Assembly: GCA_964551995.1 (NCBI GenBank)
Contig: CAZKFD010000028.1
Coordinates: forward strand, 1 to 64,000
DNA from: DATKJS01 sp964551995
GTDB lineage: Bacteria; Acidobacteriota; Aminicenantia; Aminicenantales; Saccharicenantaceae
Direction of reading: 5' to 3'
Length of the DNA: 64,000 bases
The notes beneath the pieces were generated by a model that saw nothing but the letters and a program-made list of their open reading frames with translations, was not told the origin of the DNA and did not search any database. How positions within the stretch are numbered: the first letter of the stretch is position 1; every line of letters begins with the position of its first letter. Positions 57,570 through 64,000 of the stretch are shown here, one piece after another. The position numbers were made by a program, and so were the translations under genes.

Positions 57570-57801
57570 AAAGGACTTCCCTTGGCAATCCTATTCCCTT
57601 GCTCTTATTTAGACCTCACCGGCCCGGAAACCTTTGCGCTCCGGGCCGGAATCCCGAGAAAACCAGGGGCCTCTTCGGGGGAACATCGAAAAATAAGTCG
57701 GAAAACTCCCCCGCCGGTTGACTCCGGGGGAACGGGGACGCGCCGTGGCGCGGGACGAGGGCTTCGGGGCACGGACGGCCCGTTTGCTCCGCGGAACTCC
57801 C

Positions 57802-60090
57802 TCAGAGATTCCCTGGGCGCTCAGGTCCCGTTTTCTTGGCTTCGATCCGGTTCCAGTCGGGGGGTTCGACGCCGAGCAGGTTCCGGACGAAGAAATCGCG
57901 CCGCACCCGCTCCCCGTAATCCCCCCCGCTGGTATGGTTCTCGCCGGGCAGGACGAGCAGCTCGAAGCTCTTCCCGCCCTTGATCAGCGCGTTCACGACC
58001 TGCATCGTGGACGAGGGGTCGACATTCGTATCGAGCTCCCCCACGAAGAGCAGGAGCCTGCCGCGGAGCCGCTGGGCGTTCGCGGCATTGGACGAGCCGG
58101 TGTACTCCGGGCCGACGGGCCAGCCCATCCATTGCTCGTTCCACCACATCTTGTCCATCCGGTTGTCGTGGCAGCCGCATGAGGCCACCGAGACCTTGTA
58201 GAATTCCGGGTGGAAGAGGACCGCTCCCATGGCGTTCTGCCCGCCCGCCGACGTCCCGTAGATGCCCACCCGGCTGATGTCGTACCAGGGATATCTGGCC
58301 GCGGCAGCCTTGTGCCACAGGATTCGGTCGGGCAGGCCTGCGTCGCCCAGGTTTTTCCAGCAGACGTCGTGAAAGGCCTTGGACCGGTTCGACGTCCCCA
58401 TGCCGTCGATCTGGACGACGACGAAGCCCAGCTCGGCCAGCGACATCATGCCGTTCCAGGCCGTGAACGATTTCGGGACGAAGGAATCCTGCGGCCCGGC
58501 GTAGATGTTCTCGATGACGGGATACTTCCTGGACTTGTCGAACGCGGTCGGCCGGATGATGATGCCCCAGATGTCCGTCCCGCCGTCCCGGCCCTTGGCG
58601 GTGAAGACTTCCGGCACCCGCCAGCCGGCTTTGACGAGGCCCGCGATGTCGGCCCTCTCGACTTCCCGGAGGACAGCCCCGTCGGAGGCCCGCCGCAGCA
58701 GGCAGACCGGTGCCATGTCGACCCGCGAATACGTATCGACGAGGTACTGCATATCGTCCGAATAGGCGATCTGATGGTTGGCATGCCCGTCCGTCAGCAG
58801 GGTCAGCCCCGATCCGTCGAAACCGATCCTGTAGGCGTAGACAAAGTACGGGTCCTCGCCCGGATACATCCCGCTCGCCCGGAAATAGATCTCCCGCTTC
58901 CGCTCGTCGACCTTGTCGACGCCGCGCACGACCCAGCGTCCCTTCGTGACCTGGTTCTTAACGGCACCGCTGGCCCCGTCGTAGAGGTAGAGGTGGTTCC
59001 AGCCGTCCCGCTCGGACATCCAGACAATCTCCTTGCCGTCGTCCACGTCGGCCCGGAATCTCTTCGCCGAATAGCAGAAGAACGTCTTGGCTTCCTCATC
59101 GATGAGCGCCCGGGCCTTGCCCGTCGCGGCGTCGACCTCGATGATGCGGTAGATCTGGTGGCCGCGCTGGTTGTATTCGAAGGTCAGCCCCCGGCCGTCC
59201 TTCCACCAGGTGATCTCCGACAGCTCGTACGGGTTGGGGAAGAGGCTGTTATCGACGTCGATGTGCGTCCCCGCCGCGACGTCGAAGAGGACCGGCTGCT
59301 GGAGGTCGACGGGATCGCCCGGCTTGGGGTAAACGATCGTGAAGGCCTTGGGCTGGAGCTGGTCTTCGGGCGAAGACTCGACGTACTGGACGAGCCTCTT
59401 ATAGCCCGGCCGGACGCGATAGGCGGCGAGCTTTTTCGAATCGGGCGACCAGCGGATGGAGTTCAGCGCGTACCCGTTGTCCCCGGTCCCGTCAAAGCTC
59501 AGGGCGGTTTCGTACTTCACGTCCTTGCCCGTGGAGCGGATCCAGACGTTGAAATTCCTGATGAAAGCCTCTGTCTTCCCGTCGGGGGCAACTTTGGGTT
59601 CCTTGGACTCGGGTTCCTCGTCCAGGGGCCACGGCCGTCGGCGGACCACGGGGCCGAGCTTCGTCAGGGTGTAGGACGCGAGGTCGCAGCGCCAGCGGAA
59701 ATCGGCGGCTTCGAATTCGACGGCCTTCTCGTCCTCGGCGAACCGGATGAAGAAGAAGGGGAGCTTCGCCGCTTCGAACTTCTCTCCCGCCGCGGCGCTG
59801 AGCGCCGCCGCGAGCCTCGCGTGGTCGAAGGCCGGCTTTTTGGACAGCGCGTCGGCATCGACGAGATCGAATTCATACCCCGCCCGGACCGACTTGCGGT
59901 ACCAGAAGCGATGCGTCTTTCCGATCCAGACGATGCGGCCCGGAACATCGAGCGCCAGACTCTGGTATTTGTCTCTGAGGCCGTCGGCCCTTTCATAGTC
60001 GGCCAGCCGGCCCTGCGCCGCGAGGACGGACGCCCACGCAAAAACCAGGGCCAGGAGCGAACAATAGACGACGAGCCGTCTGCGTTTCAT
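57802..60090 (-). CDS. S9-family prolyl oligopeptidase (dipeptidyl-peptidase IV-like)
   Basis: A 762-residue secreted serine peptidase. Signal peptide at about 7-27 (cleavage after LAAQ), an eight-bladed beta-propeller-like domain to about 500, then an alpha/beta hydrolase domain. The nucleophile is the Ser of YGTSAGGQ, the Asp is in GELDTNVDP, and the His is in PGENHTSGG. ATG 60090 is supported by TGGAGG; a longer frame to 60210 runs into the promoter. It should remove dipeptides or cut after Pro in peptides, fitting a peptide-degrading lifestyle. Confidence 0.9.
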   Translation of the reverse strand: MKRRRLVVYCSLLALVFAWASVLAAQGRLADYERADGLRDKYQSLALDVPGRIVWIGKTHRFWYRKSVRAGYEFDLVDADALSKKPAFDHARLAAALSAAAGEKFEAAKLPFFFIRFAEDEKAVEFEAADFRWRCDLASYTLTKLGPVVRRRPWPLDEEPESKEPKVAPDGKTEAFIRNFNVWIRSTGKDVKYETALSFDGTGDNGYALNSIRWSPDSKKLAAYRVRPGYKRLVQYVESSPEDQLQPKAFTIVYPKPGDPVDLQQPVLFDVAAGTHIDVDNSLFPNPYELSEITWWKDGRGLTFEYNQRGHQIYRIIEVDAATGKARALIDEEAKTFFCYSAKRFRADVDDGKEIVWMSERDGWNHLYLYDGASGAVKNQVTKGRWVVRGVDKVDERKREIYFRASGMYPGEDPYFVYAYRIGFDGSGLTLLTDGHANHQIAYSDDMQYLVDTYSRVDMAPVCLLRRASDGAVLREVERADIAGLVKAGWRVPEVFTAKGRDGGTDIWGIIIRPTAFDKSRKYPVIENIYAGPQDSFVPKSFTAWNGMMSLAELGFVVVQIDGMGTSNRSKAFHDVCWKNLGDAGLPDRILWHKAAAARYPWYDISRVGIYGTSAGGQNAMGAVLFHPEFYKVSVASCGCHDNRMDKMWWNEQWMGWPVGPEYTGSSNAANAQRLRGRLLLFVGELDTNVDPSSTMQVVNALIKGGKSFELLVLPGENHTSGGDYGERVRRDFFVRNLLGVEPPDWNRIEAKKTGPERPGNL

Positions 60091-60180
60091 GGAACCTCCA
60101 AGAGCTCGGGGAATGGGGATGAACCGGCCGTTCCCCCCGTGCCGGGGTCGAGGCGCGGCCATCCCGGAAGACACGCCGGG

Positions 60181-60210
60181 ATTATAGGCCAGTCGGCCCG
60201 GAGAAAACAA
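60181..60210 (-). promoter_or_regulatory. Promoter of the S9 peptidase
   Basis: Minus strand: TTGTTT (60210-60205), 18-bp spacer, TATAAT (60186-60181). Transcription should start near 60174, giving an 84-nt leader. Confidence 0.6.
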
Positions 60211-60273
60211 TCGCCGGACGGGGGGCCGCCGGGCAGCCCAAAACGGGAAACGGATGCTGCCGGGGGGACGGGC

Positions 60274-60531
60274 TCAGGCGTGCTTGCCCATGATGCAGTT
60301 TTCGAGCTTCTCGATGGCGACCTGCGGCTCGCCGATCAGGGACTTGACGACGGCGCCTATGGAGATAATGCCGACGAGCCTTTTCCCGTCGAACACCGGC
60401 AGGTGCCGGACATGTTTCTCCGTCATCAGGGCCATACATTCGCCAGCCCCGGTGAACACCTGCGCGGCGTAGACGGGCGAGGGCATGATCTCGCTCACCG
60501 GCGTGTCCACCCCCAGGTTTTCTCTCATCAT
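60274..60531 (-). CDS. Single CBS domain protein, C-terminal half of a CBS-pair protein
   Basis: An 85-residue product that matches only the second CBS motif of the usual 140-residue CBS-pair proteins: VSEIMPSPVYAA, ECMALMTEKHVRHLPVFDGKRLVGIISIGAVVK and the terminal IEKLENCI. The first CBS motif is not found upstream in any frame; the preceding bases belong to the anti-sigma gene 37 nt away. CBS motifs bind adenosyl ligands as pairs, so this may work as a homodimer or be a 5-prime truncated remnant. Confidence 0.65.
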   Translation of the reverse strand: MMRENLGVDTPVSEIMPSPVYAAQVFTGAGECMALMTEKHVRHLPVFDGKRLVGIISIGAVVKSLIGEPQVAIEKLENCIMGKHA

Positions 60532-60567
60532 GCCTGGACCGATTTTCGGGAGGCAGGCCGTCCCGGT

Positions 60568-61296
60568 TCAGCGGTTCAGGACGGCCAGCGTCATGACGGG
60601 ATTGACCTCGTGCCACTGGCGGCCCGGCTGGGCATCATACCGCGCCATGCCGTAGACGCGGATGCGGCTGCCCTCGGGCGGGATGGCCATGCTTCCGGGG
60701 CTCCGGATCTCGCAGATCACGAACGGTTCGGACTTCTGCGGGATCTCGACGAGTTTGATGTGCAGAGTTTTTTCCTGCTCGTCGAAATACACTTCACGAA
60801 CGAAGCCCTCCGTCACGACGGGAGACCGGTTATGGGAGGCGAACTCCCGGATCCGGACGGGAATAAATCCGGCGTATCCGATGGTCGCGGGCGAAACGGC
60901 GGACGGCCCGTCGGCCCTCCTCAGGATCCCGGGATTGAATACCGCGACGGCGATGAACGCGGCCGCGGCCAGCGTGATCAGGGCGGTCGCCGCGGGGGCC
61001 AGCCGCCGGCCGCGGAGAGTCGCCCGGGCGTCCCGGGCCAGCCGCTCCGGCCCGCCGGGCTTCGTCTCCTTCCCCTTCCAGAGCTCAGCGAATTCCGGCG
61101 ACCGGCCTTCGATCCCGGGACCGATCCGCCCGAACTGCCGTCCCGCCTGATGCCCGATGCGGACCCGGGTGAAGAATTCGCCGCACTTCCGGCAGCCCGC
61201 GAGATGTTTTTCGAGGCGCATCGCTTCCCGCCGCGAAACCTCTCCCTCGAGATAAGGCAGGAATCGTCTGCGCCGGAACGAACAGCGCCAGCTCAT
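60568..61296 (-). CDS. Anti-sigma factor with zinc-finger and extracytoplasmic domain
   Basis: A 242-residue protein: LEKHLAGCRKCGEFF near residue 28 is the HxxxCxxC zinc motif, a membrane helix lies at about 104-120 (ATALITLAAAAFIAVAVF), and the C-terminal 110 residues form a beta-rich domain (FVREVYFDEQEKTLHIKLVEI, SRIRVYGMARYD) with OB-fold-like spacing. It is 28 nt downstream of the sigma gene. It would hold that factor and sense an envelope signal through the outer domain. Confidence 0.78.
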   Translation of the reverse strand: MSWRCSFRRRRFLPYLEGEVSRREAMRLEKHLAGCRKCGEFFTRVRIGHQAGRQFGRIGPGIEGRSPEFAELWKGKETKPGGPERLARDARATLRGRRLAPAATALITLAAAAFIAVAVFNPGILRRADGPSAVSPATIGYAGFIPVRIREFASHNRSPVVTEGFVREVYFDEQEKTLHIKLVEIPQKSEPFVICEIRSPGSMAIPPEGSRIRVYGMARYDAQPGRQWHEVNPVMTLAVLNR

Positions 61297-61324
61297 CGTC
61301 CGGGGCTCCCTCTCTCCGGATGCT

Positions 61325-61918
61325 TCACAAGAACCCTCTCAGCGGCCGCAACCGCTCCTCGAGCTCCGCCAAGGCGCGGTTGAGCCTCGAGGCCACCGTT
61401 CCGGCCGGGCATCCGAGGACCCGGCTCATCTCTCTATAGGACATGTCCTCCAGATACTTGAGAACGACGACCTCGCGCATCTTGAAAGGAAGCTGCATCA
61501 CCGCAGCGCGGAGCGCCGCCCTGCGGGCGTTCGACCAGTCCGAGGCCGAAGCCGCGTCGATCTCGTCGTGGCTGCCGATGATAGCCTCCAGCGGAACGAG
61601 AAAGACGTGCCTCCTCCTCAGGTGGTTCCGGCATTCGTTGAGGGCGATCCGGTAGATCCAGGTGAACAGGCAGGACTCGAACCGGAAGCCCCCGAGTCCG
61701 CGGAAGGCTTTGAAAAAGACATTTTGGCAGATATCCTGCGCCTGCAGGCTGTCGCCGACGAGTGAAACGACCAGCGTCCAGATCGGGTCGCGATAGGCTT
61801 CGTAGAGCTCGCGGAACGCCTCGTCGTCGCCCCGCTGCACGGCCAGAACGATGCCTCTCTCCACTTCGGGGGGGGCCTTGAGCGTCAGGCTCTGGCCGAG
61901 GGAACCGTCGGGGACCAT
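61325..61918 (-). CDS. ECF-type sigma factor, second in the window
   Basis: A 197-residue ECF factor: region 2 FRELYEAYRDPIWTLVVSLVG, AQDICQNVFFKAF and TWIYRIALNECRNHLRRR; region 4 MREVVVLKYLEDMSYREMSRVLGCPAGTVASRLNRAL (in outline). The start at 61918 is chosen because a full promoter ends exactly 6 nt before it; the longer frame from 61948 begins within the -35. Translated ahead of its anti-sigma factor; divergent from the second TonB receptor, which may be part of the regulon. Confidence 0.85.
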   Translation of the reverse strand: MVPDGSLGQSLTLKAPPEVERGIVLAVQRGDDEAFRELYEAYRDPIWTLVVSLVGDSLQAQDICQNVFFKAFRGLGGFRFESCLFTWIYRIALNECRNHLRRRHVFLVPLEAIIGSHDEIDAASASDWSNARRAALRAAVMQLPFKMREVVVLKYLEDMSYREMSRVLGCPAGTVASRLNRALAELEERLRPLRGFL

Positions 61919-61924
61919 GCCGTC

Positions 61925-61953
61925 ACTGTAGCCCCGGCGCAGACCCATGTCAA
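61925..61953 (-). promoter_or_regulatory. Promoter of the second sigma gene, predicted leaderless
   Basis: Minus strand: TTGACA (61953-61948), 17-bp spacer, TACAGT (61930-61925), then GACGGC and the ATG at 61918. No ribosome-binding site lies in between. Confidence 0.65.
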
Positions 61954-62039
61954 GCTACCGTCCCGTGGATCTCCCGTAAGCGATCAGATGGAAGAAGAGC
62001 GATTTTCTGTGTGTCAAATATATATATGAGAGGGATTAT

Positions 62040-64000
62040 ATGCATCACAAATCATTAACGTCCCGTTGGATCGCGTTGGTTGCCGTTTTCCTGTTCGTTT
62101 TCTTGATCGGACCGTCTGCGGCCCTGTCCGATTCCGCCCAGGGCCAGGCCAAAAGCGAGCCCCAGAAGAAGACCGAGAAGGCGGCCGAGGAGAAACGAGC
62201 CGCCCAGTCTGAAACGAATGTCGAGATCACGGTCACGGCGCCGCGCGTCGAGATTCCGCTCAAGAAGAACCCCGCTGCGACGACCGTCATCGAAACGCCC
62301 ATCCTCCAGACGGCCCCCCGTACGGTCGGCATCGACGAGGTGATGAAGCTCGTCCCGGGCGTCAAGGTCGACAACCAGGCCGACGGCGAGCGGGTCCACA
62401 TATCGATCAGGGGAGAGGGGATCCTCACCGAGCGCGGCACGCGGGGCATCGAGACGCTCGTCGACGGCATCCCCCTCAATGATCCTTCCGGATACATTTC
62501 CGACTTCTACGACATCGACTGGGCCGCCGTCCGGCGGATCGAGGTCCTGCGCGGTCCCGCTGCGGCCTTCTACGGAAGCGGCTCCGAGGGCGGGATCATC
62601 AACGTCCTCACGCCCGACGGCGGGTCCGGGCCCGTCTCCGGCGACGCGTACCTCGTTCGCGGCGGCTTCGGCCTCAAGAAAGGCCTGGGCGAGATGGGCG
62701 GCACGGTCGGCATCATGAACTACAACATCTACGGTTCGATGCTCTCCGGCGACGGGTACCGCGACCACTCCGCCTACAACGGCGACAACGCCTACGGCAA
62801 GTTCGCCTTTACGATCAGCCCGAAGGTCAAACTCACGGCGATCCTGGGCTGGACCGACTATTTCAACCAGAACCCCGAGGGCCTCAACCTCGACTGGTTC
62901 AGCTCCGATCCGGAGGTCCTGCGGCGCCTGGCGAACCCCGATTCCATCACATACAACGAGTATCAGAAGACCCAGCGCCAGACAGGCGGGATCGTCGGGA
63001 CCATGGAACTGGGCGCGAACTTCGACCTGAACGTGGCGGCCTACTTCCGTCACACAAAATACACCGAGTCCGTGCCCTCAGCCGTCGACCATCGGGACTA
63101 TGACCTTCCGGGCTTCAGGGTCCAGCTGAACCACAACGCCGGCGACGGATGGCTCAAGAACCACCTGAGCGTCGGCACGGACGCGTCCTGGCAGACGTTC
63201 AGCGAGATCAAGCATCCGAACATCGGCGGCGCCGTCGAGACGCCCGAACTCCTGGCCGACCAGGACGTGACGCAGACGGGCGTTGGCGTTTTCGTCATCG
63301 ACCGCGTCGAGCTCGGCCCCGCCTGGGGGGTCACGGGGAGTGTCCGTTACGACCGCGTCACCGACGCCCTCACGGACAACCTCAAGGCCGGCGGCATCGA
63401 CCTTTCCAGCAGCGTCGCCTACAGCCACGTCACCGGCCGGGTCGGCGTCACCTGGAACCCCCTCCGGGATTTCGGTCTCTACGCGAGCTGGGGAACGGGG
63501 TTCCTTCCTCCCGGGACCGAGGAGCTCGTCGAGAACCCCTACGCGCTGGGCGGTTTCAACACCCATCTTGTCGCGGCCACTTCTTCCGGCGAGGAAGTCG
63601 GCGGGCGCGGCTCCGTCGGCAGGACATTCACCTACGACATCGCCCTCTTCCACCTGTCCACGGACAACGACTTCGGCCGCTACCGGATGGTCGACCGGCC
63701 CCTCGAAACCTTCTACGGCAACGTCGGCAACACCAACCGCTACGGCGTCGAAACGTCCCTGACCTGGTTCCCGATCGACCGGTTGGCCCTGAGGCTGGCC
63801 TACACCTACTCCCATTTCAAATACGACGGGGCCGTCGAAACCCTGACCGGGGGGACCTTTTACAACACGTGGGTTCCGAACATCCCCCAACACCAGCTCT
63901 ATCTCGACGCCGAATATCACGTCACCAGCGCCCTGACGGTCGGGGCGGCGCTCGAATACGTCAGCGCCTGGTATATCGACTCAACGAACGAGATCCTCGA
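62040..64000 (+). CDS. TonB-dependent receptor (partial, continues past window)
   Basis: At least 653 codons with no stop before the edge. Signal peptide WIALVAVFLFVFLIG (cleavage near AALS), a Lys/Glu-rich linker, a TonB-box-like VEITVTAPR at about 62-70, and a plug domain with VGIDEVMKLVPGVKVDN, HISIRGEG and VRRIEVLRGPAAAFYGSGSEGGIINV (in parts). Barrel strands follow from about 220. This is a siderophore/vitamin-type receptor without a carboxypeptidase domain. GAGAGGG precedes the ATG. Ligand unknown. Confidence 0.9.
   Translation, partial: MHHKSLTSRWIALVAVFLFVFLIGPSAALSDSAQGQAKSEPQKKTEKAAEEKRAAQSETNVEITVTAPRVEIPLKKNPAATTVIETPILQTAPRTVGIDEVMKLVPGVKVDNQADGERVHISIRGEGILTERGTRGIETLVDGIPLNDPSGYISDFYDIDWAAVRRIEVLRGPAAAFYGSGSEGGIINVLTPDGGSGPVSGDAYLVRGGFGLKKGLGEMGGTVGIMNYNIYGSMLSGDGYRDHSAYNGDNAYGKFAFTISPKVKLTAILGWTDYFNQNPEGLNLDWFSSDPEVLRRLANPDSITYNEYQKTQRQTGGIVGTMELGANFDLNVAAYFRHTKYTESVPSAVDHRDYDLPGFRVQLNHNAGDGWLKNHLSVGTDASWQTFSEIKHPNIGGAVETPELLADQDVTQTGVGVFVIDRVELGPAWGVTGSVRYDRVTDALTDNLKAGGIDLSSSVAYSHVTGRVGVTWNPLRDFGLYASWGTGFLPPGTEELVENPYALGGFNTHLVAATSSGEEVGGRGSVGRTFTYDIALFHLSTDNDFGRYRMVDRPLETFYGNVGNTNRYGVETSLTWFPIDRLALRLAYTYSHFKYDGAVETLTGGTFYNTWVPNIPQHQLYLDAEYHVTSALTVGAALEYVSAWYIDSTNEIL

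Noticed and set aside
58210..61383. A 1057-codon open frame on the plus strand.
   Set aside because: It lies antisense to the S9 peptidase, CBS and anti-sigma genes, all with clear motifs; its own composition is Arg/Asp/Pro-rich without any domain. High GC keeps such frames open.
1..64000. CRISPR arrays, prophage or integrative elements.
   Set aside because: No regularly spaced direct repeats, no cas or phage genes. XerD is the housekeeping recombinase type, and no attachment-site duplication was seen beside tRNA-Leu or tmRNA.

Overview
The window is a high-GC, gene-dense stretch of a Gram-negative, probably anaerobic or respiratory bacterium. Two outer-membrane TonB-dependent receptors (one Oar-like with a carboxypeptidase-regulatory N-terminal domain), a LolA-like carrier, many lipoproteins, a DUF4382 lipoprotein, a 2-oxoacid:ferredoxin oxidoreductase and multiheme cytochromes together suggest Acidobacteriota or the related Aminicenantota (OP8). 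That placement is inference from gene content only; no 16S rRNA is present.

Layout. 1-10.9 kb: the tail of an ABC ATPase followed by seven tandem paralogous ABC-2 permeases and a small secreted protein, punctuated by GGGGACAC-ended inverted repeats. 11.0-13.1 kb (minus): a membrane cytochrome b, a multiheme c-type cytochrome and a tetraheme c554-like cytochrome. Divergent from these, 13.4-20.95 kb is one tightly overlapped operon: a single-anchor succinate dehydrogenase, a Rieske/cytochrome b complex, and a four-subunit 2-oxoacid:ferredoxin oxidoreductase whose gamma subunit is fused to a GNAT domain. 21-31.4 kb: tsaD, a 43-residue secreted ORF, mtnA, lipoproteins, an internally deleted lepA remnant, tatA, a ROK kinase, a large TonB receptor, a B12/radical SAM protein and tRNA-Leu(CAG). 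31.6-38.3 kb: a bacterial eRF1-like protein, xerD, an MBL hydrolase, an AMMECR1 protein, an RMD1-like TPR protein and a sodium:solute symporter. 38.4-41.2 kb: lolA-like, ECF sigma, anti-sigma, bactofilin-like membrane protein. 41.3-44.9 kb (minus): rplM-rpsI-rpsB-tsf-pyrH-frr. 45-50 kb: TPR lipoprotein, der, GerMN protein, amidase, tmRNA, SDR. 50-55.4 kb: ferredoxin-tailed aldo/keto reductase, L,D-transpeptidase plus MepK-like pair, a duplicated HExHE protein and an ABC membrane domain without ATPase. 55.6-64 kb: DUF4382 lipoprotein, S9 peptidase, CBS half-protein, a second anti-sigma/ECF sigma pair and a second TonB receptor cut by the window end.

Functionally the centre is respiration: the KOR enzyme would make succinyl-CoA and reduced ferredoxin, SDH links succinate/fumarate to quinone, the Rieske/cyt b pair would handle quinol, and the divergent cytochrome b/multiheme set is a plausible partner for quinol-linked electron exit. 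Promoters are readable in the sequence: many sigma70-like -35/-10 pairs with 17-18 bp spacing, often with a TGC-extended -10. At least three of them sit exactly 6 nt before the start codon, which predicts leaderless mRNAs.
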